Shown here: piece after piece, positions 16,343-22,154 of the stretch
How positions within the stretch are numbered: position 1 is the first letter of the stretch
Layout: each line of letters starts with the position of its first letter
Source of the DNA: Lachnospiraceae bacterium UBA938
GTDB lineage: Bacteria > Bacillota > Clostridia > Lachnospirales > Lachnospiraceae
Reading direction: 5' to 3'
Assembly (NCBI GenBank): GCA_002293475.1
Contig: DBDG01000035.1
Location: 1-38,398 of the forward strand
DNA: 38,398 bases
The notes under the pieces: model-generated
Database searches by the model: none
Told to the model about the DNA's origin: nothing
What the model saw: the letters and a program-made list of their open reading frames with translations, nothing else
Program-made: the position numbers and the translations under genes

Positions 16343-16401
16343 CAAGATCTTGTTTATGGCTTGAATAGTCTGGTGCAGTTCTGCAAAGTAACCGTCCCAC
16401 T

Positions 16402-16596
16402 TTATTCCTGCGGTATGATCAGTGCCGCTATAAAATAAACCAAGGCTCCCATCCCGATGCTGCAGAAACTGGCAATTACCCAGATCAGGCGCACTACTGA
16501 TGGATCTATTCCGATATATTCCCCGATTCCGCCGCATACGCCGCATATCGACCTATTGCTACTGGAACGCATCAGTCGCTTGTAATTGTTTTCCAT
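16402..16596 (-). CDS. PspC-domain small membrane protein
   Basis: The protein has 64 residues and AGGAGG before its ATG. It is almost only a PspC domain: KRLMRSSSNRSICGVCGGIGEYIGID around residues 6-31 (CGVCGGIGEY is the family mark), then SVVRLIWVIASF and a hydrophobic helix ending LIIPQE. PspC-type proteins sit in the membrane and take part in envelope-stress responses. It is the last member of the PadR/DUF1700/DUF4097 operon, 101 bp after the preceding gene, and may sense or respond to membrane damage. Confidence 0.88.
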   Translation of the reverse strand: MENNYKRLMRSSSNRSICGVCGGIGEYIGIDPSVVRLIWVIASFCSIGMGALVYFIAALIIPQE

Positions 16597-16697
16597 TTGC
16601 TTTCCTCCTGTTAATATTTTGTTTGCGATTTTTCTACTCTATTACCTTTGTAAAAACTTTATAAAGAACCTTATATTTTACTTTTGGTACTTGATTT

Positions 16698-16940
16698 TTA
16701 GCACGGCCTTGCCCGCAGTGGCGAGAACACCCAGCCTATCAGTTTAAAACAGGCCAGCCCTAGCGGGATGCAGATTATCGTGCAGCACAGCAAGGTTCCG
16801 AATACCGTAAGCACTATGGCCAGCGGCAGGCCCAGAAGCAAGAAGAACAGTAGCTTAATTAGGCCGCCTACTAGGCGTAGGCTGAAGCAGATCACCAGAA
16901 GCGTCACGATCAGGATAAATATGATCAGTCCCCCTAACAT
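16698..16940 (-). CDS. Small hydrophobic membrane protein of unknown function
   Basis: The protein has 80 residues, an ATG after AAGGAGG, and lies 12 bp after the DUF4097 gene. It consists of two or three hydrophobic helices (from LIIFILIVTLLVICF, LLFFLLLGLPLAIVLTV and IICIPLGLACFKLIGWV) and a short basic C-terminus. I do not recognise a named family; some similarity in spirit to LiaI- or PspB-like small membrane parts of stress operons is only inference from the neighbourhood. Confidence 0.75.
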   Translation of the reverse strand: MLGGLIIFILIVTLLVICFSLRLVGGLIKLLFFLLLGLPLAIVLTVFGTLLCCTIICIPLGLACFKLIGWVFSPLRARPC

Positions 16941-16952
16941 ATCTCAACCTCC

Positions 16953-17798
16953 TTAATCCGTAAAATCGATTTCCATGTTTCCCATTCCGCAGTCAAGCCA
17001 GATATCACGGTCAGCTTTGTTATCAACCACTTTTTCTCCCGCCAGCATCGTATAGGATTCATTGTCAATCGTGATGTTTCCTGCCGCACAGCTGATGGAA
17101 TAATTATAGTCCTCCTCGCTTCCTTCCAGCTCAAGTTCGATATTGCCCATGCCACAGGATGCCGTCAGATCTTCTTCAATCTGTCCTTCATATCTTATGG
17201 AACCCATGCCGGCATCCATATTTACTTCTTCTGCCGCCATCTCTTCCATCTCAACATTGCCCATGCCTACCGAACAGGCCAAGCTGTCAGCCGTAACCCC
17301 GCTTATTTCCGCATTGGCGGCTCCGATATTAAAGCTGACATTTTCATAGGTGATACCGTGCGGTATGCTCAGACGGATTTCATTATCTGAGCTGTTCGTG
17401 TTGACGCCTTCGAATCCTTCCACGTACAGACAGCCATTTTCTACGTAATAGTCGCAGCCGCCGCGGCCGGATATCTCGATCCCAAAGTCTTCCTCATCCC
17501 ATTCCTGCAGGATAAACTCGCATACTCCGGCGGAAATGTCCAGTTCCTTTATTCCGGTGCTGCTCAGCGCGACGGTAATGTCCCTGCTGCTGATTATTTC
17601 ATCATTAACGGTGAGATCATTGGTAAGAACGTTCAAGTTCCAGTTCCAGCCCCAGTCCCTGCCGCGGGACAGTTCATGTTCCCTGGCCATGGCAATAAAA
17701 CTCCGGCCTCCTATTAAAGTCACTATCATTCCGATTAAGATGCCGGTTACAATAAAGATCGCGGCAGTGATCAGACAGCCTTTTGCAAATTTTCCCAT
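16953..17798 (-). CDS. DUF4097-type beta-strand-repeat protein with N-terminal membrane anchor
   Basis: The protein has 281 residues. Residues 5-30 are a membrane helix (CLITAAIFIVTGILIGMIVTL). The rest is a right-handed beta-type repeat region with recurring short strands such as ISGVTADSLACSVGMGNVEM, MDAGMGSIRYEG and ASCGMGNIELEL, where 'GMGN' repeats mark successive turns. DUF4097/YvlB-like proteins occur in envelope-stress operons and may act as extracytoplasmic sensors or adhesive shields. The start ATG overlaps the DUF1700 stop by one base (TAATG), so translation is coupled. The membrane helix places the repeats outside the cell if the N-in topology is right. Confidence 0.85.
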   Translation of the reverse strand: MGKFAKGCLITAAIFIVTGILIGMIVTLIGGRSFIAMAREHELSRGRDWGWNWNLNVLTNDLTVNDEIISSRDITVALSSTGIKELDISAGVCEFILQEWDEEDFGIEISGRGGCDYYVENGCLYVEGFEGVNTNSSDNEIRLSIPHGITYENVSFNIGAANAEISGVTADSLACSVGMGNVEMEEMAAEEVNMDAGMGSIRYEGQIEEDLTASCGMGNIELELEGSEEDYNYSISCAAGNITIDNESYTMLAGEKVVDNKADRDIWLDCGMGNMEIDFTD

Positions 17799-18502
17799 TA
17801 GTTAGTTGCTCCTTTCTTTCCGAATATTCTATTAAAGATGTAGCCGATCCCTTTAAAGACAGCCGGCACCAGCTTGCCGGCGATCAAAACCGTGAGGAGT
17901 AAAAAGAGGATGCCCAGTCCGGCAACGATAAATGCTGCCGCAATAAGTGCCAAGCCGATCATCGGGTTATATACCAGCTGGATAATCCCGGTCACCACCA
18001 AAAATATGGCCAGGGCCAGCAATACCAGCGAAGATACGCCAAATCCAAATATCAGGGCGAAAAAGATGGCAAAGCAGGATATTACAAAGCCCAAAACTGA
18101 GCCGGCTGCTCCGATAATGACCGGCGAGCCAAAGATACATAATACCACGATCAGCGCAATCAGGCCGCCGGACAGACCCGGTTTTTTTGACTCTGTGGGC
18201 GCTTCTTTTGCTGCCTGTGGTTCGGCAACCGGCTCCCGGTATCGGCTGAGGGTATTGGCGTTCTGATCGGAAGCGCCTTGAAACCCTTTCTCCGTAAATT
18301 CACCGCCGGCTCCTTCCAGCCCTTCCTTAATCGTTACCGCCACCTGTTCAGGGGTGCCGAGGGACGCAAGGACCTCAGCTTCATTTTCTTTGCCGCTGTC
18401 ATTGATATAGTCATTGTAATACTGTAAGGCTTCTTCTCTTTCACCGGGCGGGATATCCGACAACAGTTCCTCCAAACGTCTCATATATTCCCATCTACTC
18501 AT
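17798..18502 (-). CDS. DUF1700 family membrane protein
   Basis: The protein has 234 residues. The N-terminus (MSRWEYMRRLEELLSDIPP, then EALQYYNDYINDSG and EAEVLASLGTPEQVA) is the mark of DUF1700, a helical domain also seen in HAAS-type proteins. A linker rich in charged residues follows (about 80-115), then four to five membrane helices and a Gly/Lys end. Proteins of this kind are generally encoded next to a PadR regulator and are thought to be part of the same signal circuit. The gene overlaps the PadR gene by 8 bp and the DUF4097 gene by 1 bp. Confidence 0.88.
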   Translation of the reverse strand: MSRWEYMRRLEELLSDIPPGEREEALQYYNDYINDSGKENEAEVLASLGTPEQVAVTIKEGLEGAGGEFTEKGFQGASDQNANTLSRYREPVAEPQAAKEAPTESKKPGLSGGLIALIVVLCIFGSPVIIGAAGSVLGFVISCFAIFFALIFGFGVSSLVLLALAIFLVVTGIIQLVYNPMIGLALIAAAFIVAGLGILFLLLTVLIAGKLVPAVFKGIGYIFNRIFGKKGATN

Positions 18503-18821
18503 GTTTCGATCCTCCCTCGAATATCATACTTATCTTAGCTGAATAATCACGCCATGCCCCTTCATAGAGGTTCAGCTGTCTTCGGCCTTTTTCGGTAACT
18601 TGATAATAACGCCGATTCCTTCCGGCACATTCCATGTCATATACATCCAGGCACTCGTCTTTCTGTAATCGTCTCAATACCGGGTATAATGTGGATTCCG
18701 ACAGCTCAATCGCAGTGCGTACTTCCTGCGTGATTTTATAGCCATAGGTACCTTCTGTTTCCCGCGATACCACCGCAAGGACTACCGCATCGAGGAGGGC
18801 TGCCCCTGTATTAAATACCAT
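18495..18821 (-). CDS. PadR family transcriptional regulator
   Basis: The protein has 108 residues; the ATG follows GAAAGGAG. The winged helix shows the PadR pattern: LDAVVLAVVSRETEGTYGY, ELSESTLYPVLRRLQKDE and RRYYQVTEKGRRQL, then a short C-terminal helix for dimer formation (PadR-s1 class). It probably represses its own operon (DUF1700, DUF4097, small membrane protein, PspC). A perfect 19-bp inverted repeat lies 27-84 bp upstream of its start and is a good operator candidate. The inducer is unknown; cell-envelope stress or lipophilic compounds are common for the family. Confidence 0.92.
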   Translation of the reverse strand: MVFNTGAALLDAVVLAVVSRETEGTYGYKITQEVRTAIELSESTLYPVLRRLQKDECLDVYDMECAGRNRRYYQVTEKGRRQLNLYEGAWRDYSAKISMIFEGGSKHE

Positions 18822-18847
18822 GGTTTTCTCCTTTCGATTATATTGTA

Positions 18848-18905
18848 TAATATTATATGGCGTATAATATCATTTATTAAATATACTATACGCCATATAA
18901 TATTA
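18848..18905. promoter_or_regulatory. Inverted-repeat operator/promoter region of the PadR operon
   Basis: TAATATTATATGGCGTATA (18848-18866) and its exact reverse complement (18887-18905) flank a 20-bp AT-rich centre. Both arms contain TATAAT-like boxes on the minus strand, so promoter and operator overlap. PadR auto-control through these two sites is inferred. Confidence 0.8.
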
Positions 18906-19050
18906 TTTTGTCAATAAGTAAATTATTTTTTTTATATGATTTTATTCTTGATAAATCAGCCATAGTTAAATCGGCCATAGTTAATGACCGTATTGTTATT
19001 AGGGAAAATAATCGTGTGATTAAATTATTCTATGTTGAGTATGCTGCTGA

Positions 19051-19839
19051 TTAGGTGCGTACAATGCTAAGAGCACCTTTTCTACTTTTCAGTATGTAGA
19101 CAATAAGTACAATAATAAAAGAAAGCGCCTGGGCGATTGTGATGCGGACAGTCTGCATCTCGTCTGCACCGGATACCGTTACAACATGCAACAGATTGAT
19201 GATAGCATTGTTGACAAAGTGAGCCGCCATGCTAAGCCATAAAGCGCCGGTCAATTTATACAATAAGCTATATTGAATCCCACCGAGTGCGGTTGTTACT
19301 ACCAGCATTAATCCCAACATAGCAGCACCGCCCGGTGATTGTATACCATCCAACACATTTCTAACCGGCTGTGCGATATGCCATATACCGAATAAGAAGG
19401 CCGATAACAGACATGCCTTTATGAAAGAATACTTTTCTTCGGCAAGCCTGATAAACAGCCCGCGATAAACACCTTCCTCCATTATAACATTGATAACATT
19501 TCCCGCCAGACAAATCAGAACGAACCCAATCCCGCCTTGTATAACGGAATCGCCGGTTGTTGAATAACTGGCTACATAAAACCGCAGAACCGGCGCATTT
19601 CCAGCAGCTATCTGAATGATAATTTCCGCACCGTAGGCTATAGCGAAAACAATTCCTGCAAATAACAGACCAAGACATATGCCTTTGGCAGCGTGCACTG
19701 GGTTAAAACCAATATTCTGCCATTTATATTTAAGCAGCCGCACTGCCGCCGCAAGCAAACCGATTCCAACCAGCTTGTGGATAAATGCTTCGCCGATTAT
19801 GCTTTGGTCTGTCCGCAGCACAAGGTACTTATTCTCCAT
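19051..19839 (-). CDS. CPBP family intramembrane glutamic protease (CAAX-like)
   Basis: The protein has 262 residues and about seven to eight hydrophobic helices. The family's three motifs are present: EEGVYRGLF (EExxxR), FGIWHIAQP (second, FxxxH type) and AAHFVNNAIIN (HxxxN). Such proteases act in the membrane and in bacteria are linked to bacteriocin self-immunity or protein maturation; the target here is unknown. The AAGGAG site is only 1-2 bp from the annotated ATG, so the true start may be slightly downstream, for example the GTG seven codons in. The gene is alone; no bacteriocin gene is adjacent, and the RiPP locus is 7 kb away. Confidence 0.88.
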   Translation of the reverse strand: MENKYLVLRTDQSIIGEAFIHKLVGIGLLAAAVRLLKYKWQNIGFNPVHAAKGICLGLLFAGIVFAIAYGAEIIIQIAAGNAPVLRFYVASYSTTGDSVIQGGIGFVLICLAGNVINVIMEEGVYRGLFIRLAEEKYSFIKACLLSAFLFGIWHIAQPVRNVLDGIQSPGGAAMLGLMLVVTTALGGIQYSLLYKLTGALWLSMAAHFVNNAIINLLHVVTVSGADEMQTVRITIAQALSFIIVLIVYILKSRKGALSIVRT

Positions 19840-20011
19840 TCTCCTTATAATCTGCCGCTCTGCCCGGCCGCGTCATACGGCAGACACAGCGTTACATAAC
19901 TCAAGTAGTATAGCATACAACAACGATTATCTCAATGAAAATTGGTATAAATGATTTTCGCTTTAAGCTGTTTTCGCTGAAATTTTAACAGTTATGCGCA
20001 CCAAGAATGTT

Positions 20012-20401
20012 TTAAGAGATTGCCTGGCATGTGGTACATTTGGCGCCACATGTTGAATCCTCCTGCATATTCCGCATGCCCCAGGAACCAAGCTGGATCA
20101 AGATGGGAACCATGCTGGCGCCTTTCTCCGTAAGGGTATATTCAACGCGGGGAGGCACTTCGTTGTACTGCTTCCGGTAAACCATGCCCGATGCCTCTAG
20201 TTCCTTGAGCGACTGCGACAGCATCATATTGGTCACATCACCAAGCTTGCGCTTGATAGCACTGTAGCGGGTCGGCTCACCGGAAGCCAGCATACAGAGG
20301 ATGGGCAGTTTCCACTTTCCGCCGACGATATCCAAGGAATATCGTACCGGGCAGAGTAAACCTTTCTCCGCATCAGATCCTGCTGTTTTTTTAGTAGCCA
20401 T
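20012..20401 (-). CDS. HxlR family transcriptional regulator
   Basis: The protein has 129 residues; ATG follows GGGAGG. The winged helix is typical: CPVRYSLDIVGGKWKLPIL, TRYSAIKRKLGDVTNMMLSQSLKELE and PPRVEYTLTEKG. Cysteines occur near the start (Cys17), in the helix region (Cys36) and in a C-terminal cluster CGAKCTTC, so redox or aldehyde sensing through Cys is plausible, as shown for HypR/YodB relatives. It is divergent from the thioredoxin operon and probably controls it through the dyad at 20468-20491. Confidence 0.92.
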   Translation of the reverse strand: MATKKTAGSDAEKGLLCPVRYSLDIVGGKWKLPILCMLASGEPTRYSAIKRKLGDVTNMMLSQSLKELEASGMVYRKQYNEVPPRVEYTLTEKGASMVPILIQLGSWGMRNMQEDSTCGAKCTTCQAIS

Positions 20402-20467
20402 ATGTAGTCCTCCCTACTTATTAAAATTGATTGTTGTGCCGGTGTATTATATTTGTATGTTTAATCA

Positions 20468-20491
20468 TACTTAGTATAGATATACTGCGTA
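20468..20491. promoter_or_regulatory. Dyad operator between HxlR and thioredoxin operon
   Basis: TAC-tt-AGTATA-ga-TATACT-gc-GTA is a 24-bp nearly perfect dyad. It touches the -35 box (20493-20498) of the plus-strand promoter and lies just upstream of the likely minus-strand promoter (TATAAT on the minus strand at about 20447-20452), a good place for HxlR binding. Confidence 0.7.
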
Positions 20492-20492
20492 C

Positions 20493-20520
20493 TTGCTTTG
20501 ATATTATTTTGTATTATAAT
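20493..20520 (+). promoter_or_regulatory. Promoter of the thioredoxin/peroxidase operon
   Basis: TTGCTT (20493-20498), a 16-bp spacer and TATAAT (20515-20520) lie about 50 bp before the thioredoxin start. Confidence 0.72.
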
Positions 20521-20568
20521 CATAACATAATACTAAACGCGAAGCAAGAAAATACGGAGGACAAGCTC

Positions 20569-20886
20569 ATGACAATTGAAACAAGCCGGGCTCAGTTTAA
20601 TGAACAGATAAAGGATCCGTGTATCGTCGATTTTTATACGACGGGATGCCCTGTCTGCGAAAAGCTGGCTCCTGTGTACGGGGATTTATCAGAAGATTGT
20701 GACAGTCATACCTTTTATAAGGTGAATCTGGACGAGGATATTACGCTGGCGGAAACCTATGGCATCGACCATGTGCCGACGCTTATCTTGTTCGAAGGCG
20801 GGCAGCCAGTCAATGTACACACGGGATATTTGGACAAGGAAGGCTTATCTGCTTTTATTGCGGGTAGAAAGGAGGCTGACGCATGA
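20569..20886 (+). CDS. Thioredoxin-fold protein with CPVC active site
   Basis: I start the gene at ATG 20569, after ACGGAGG, giving 105 residues; the longer frame to 20431 has no ribosome site and crosses the promoter. The active site is TTGCPVCEK (Cys27, Cys30) instead of the usual WCGPC, and the cis-Pro loop is HVPTLILF. An extra Cys is at 18. It should reduce disulfides, probably the peroxidase encoded 650 bp downstream. Its stop overlaps the ATG of the next gene (ATGA), which encodes a likely electron donor. Regulation by the divergent HxlR protein is inferred. Confidence 0.88.
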   Translation: MTIETSRAQFNEQIKDPCIVDFYTTGCPVCEKLAPVYGDLSEDCDSHTFYKVNLDEDITLAETYGIDHVPTLILFEGGQPVNVHTGYLDKEGLSAFIAGRKEADA

Positions 20887-21065
20887 AGGGTTATCGACTT
20901 AATCTTGACGCCGAGCATGTCGCTAAAATCATGGCCGGTCTCGCCAAAAAAGACGGCCATTGTCCATGTCGTATCAATAAGGACGAAACGACGCTCTGCC
21001 CCTGTGACGAATTTACCGGCCAAGGCATATGCAAATGCAAGTTATTTGTTGAAATAGCCGTCTAG
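20883..21065 (+). CDS. Miniature ferredoxin:thioredoxin reductase catalytic-subunit-like protein
   Basis: The protein has 60 residues and is translationally coupled to the thioredoxin gene (4-bp overlap, GAAAGGAGG upstream). Six cysteines stand in three pairs: CPC (27, 29), CPC (39, 41) and CKC (50, 52). This is the FTR catalytic-chain pattern CPC-x16-CPC-x8-CHC, but with only 9 residues in the first gap, CKC in place of CHC, and almost nothing outside the core. In FTR these Cys bind a 4Fe-4S cluster next to a redox disulfide and pass ferredoxin electrons to thioredoxin. I infer the same role with the partner encoded upstream. No variable-chain gene is nearby. Confidence 0.8.
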   Translation: MKGYRLNLDAEHVAKIMAGLAKKDGHCPCRINKDETTLCPCDEFTGQGICKCKLFVEIAV

Positions 21066-21115
21066 CACGGTAGAACGTCATGTGATAAAATAATCAGAAT
21101 ACAGGAGGATATTTT

Positions 21116-21511
21116 ATGCAGCAAGTATTGGATTTTCTAAACAGCACCGGCGTCTATTACCTAGCCACAACGGCAGGCGATCAGCCACACGTCAGGCCGA
21201 TCGGCTTTGTCATGGAGTACGAAGGCAAGCTTACTTTTTGCACCGGCAACCAAAAAGCCATGTATCAGCAGCTCAAGGCCAATCCCAAAGTAGAGATCTG
21301 CGCTTATGACAGCCAGGGAAACATGATGCGCATCTTAGGGGAAGCCGTTTTTGTTACTTCCGAAGCCTCGCAGCAAAAGGCTCTGGATATCATGCCTTCT
21401 TTGGCGAGTTTTTACGCGGTCGGTGATGGTGTCTTTGAGATTTTCTGCTTGGACAAGGCCATGGCCACCTGCTCGAATATGAGCGGAGAAACAAAAGAAT
21501 TAACCTTATAA
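21116..21511 (+). CDS. Pyridoxamine 5'-phosphate oxidase-fold (flavin-binding) protein
   Basis: The protein has 131 residues and follows ACAGGAGG. The split beta-barrel pattern is visible: YYLATTAGDQPHVRPIGF (residues 14-31), LTFCTGNQKAMYQQLKANPKVEI and a C-terminal strand region. Members bind FMN, F420 or heme; the clostridial short ones are mostly uncharacterised flavoproteins annotated as pyridoxamine 5'-phosphate oxidase family. True PdxH activity is unlikely at this length. It sits in the redox operon between the FTR-like and the peroxidase genes, so a role in oxidant detoxification is inferred. Confidence 0.85.
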   Translation: MQQVLDFLNSTGVYYLATTAGDQPHVRPIGFVMEYEGKLTFCTGNQKAMYQQLKANPKVEICAYDSQGNMMRILGEAVFVTSEASQQKALDIMPSLASFYAVGDGVFEIFCLDKAMATCSNMSGETKELTL

Positions 21512-21535
21512 TCCTAATCAGGAAGGAGATTTATT

Positions 21536-22075
21536 ATGAGTATTTATGATTTTACCGTAAAAGATAACCACGGAGAGCCGGTATCACTGGAAAAATATGC
21601 CGGCAAGGTACTGCTTGTCGTCAACACCGCGACAAAATGCGGGTTGACCCCGCAGTATACCGCCCTACAGGAACTGTATGCCAAGTATAAAGACAAGGGT
21701 TTTGAAGTCCTTGATTTCCCTTGCAACCAGTTCATGAACCAGGCACCGGAGGATGATGCCGGCATCAATAGCTTCTGTTCCCTGAAGTACTCCACGACCT
21801 TTCCGCGCTTTGCCAAAATAGACGTCAACGGCAAAGATGCCGCCCCGCTCTATGAGTGGCTGAAAGAGCAGGCACCGGAAGATAAGGGTGACAAGGAAGC
21901 GAAGTCTTTTGAGAAAAAGGTAAAGCTGCTCACCCTTGGCAACAAGAAGCAAGATATCAAATGGAACTTTGGGAAATTCCTGATTGACCGTAGCGGGAAT
22001 GTCGTCGACCGTTACTCACCTGCCCATCTGCCAGAGAACCTGTCGCAGGATATTGAAGCACTGCTGAAAGCCTAA
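21536..22075 (+). CDS. Glutathione peroxidase family, Cys type (probably thioredoxin-dependent)
   Basis: The protein has 179 residues; ATG follows GGAAGGAG. The peroxidatic site is NTATKCGLTPQY with Cys35 (TGC codon, not selenocysteine), with the companion motifs LDFPCNQF (the usual resolving-Cys region) and WNFGKFLIDRSG. It reduces hydroperoxides. In bacteria without glutathione this family normally takes electrons from thioredoxin, and a thioredoxin is encoded in the same operon. A perfect hairpin ends the operon 8 bp downstream. Confidence 0.93.
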   Translation: MSIYDFTVKDNHGEPVSLEKYAGKVLLVVNTATKCGLTPQYTALQELYAKYKDKGFEVLDFPCNQFMNQAPEDDAGINSFCSLKYSTTFPRFAKIDVNGKDAAPLYEWLKEQAPEDKGDKEAKSFEKKVKLLTLGNKKQDIKWNFGKFLIDRSGNVVDRYSPAHLPENLSQDIEALLKA

Positions 22076-22083
22076 AAAATGTG

Positions 22084-22144
22084 AAAAGTTTCGGCCGGCC
22101 ATACCGCTTACATTGTCATGTGCGGCAGGCCGGCCAAAACTTTT
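22084..22144. terminator. Bidirectional terminator after the redox operon
   Basis: AAAAGTTTCGGCCGGCC (22084-22100) pairs with 22128-22144 (GGCCGGCCAAAACTTTT); a CCGC/GCGG pair sits inside the loop. The A and T runs make it usable from both sides, as expected between convergent operons. Confidence 0.9.
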
Positions 22145-22154
22145 ATAGCAAGAT

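Noticed and set aside
19051..19839. CPBP protease as the leader peptidase or immunity protein of the RiPP locus
   Set aside because: It is 7 kb away with two operons between and its own start region; nothing in the sequence links it to the peptide.
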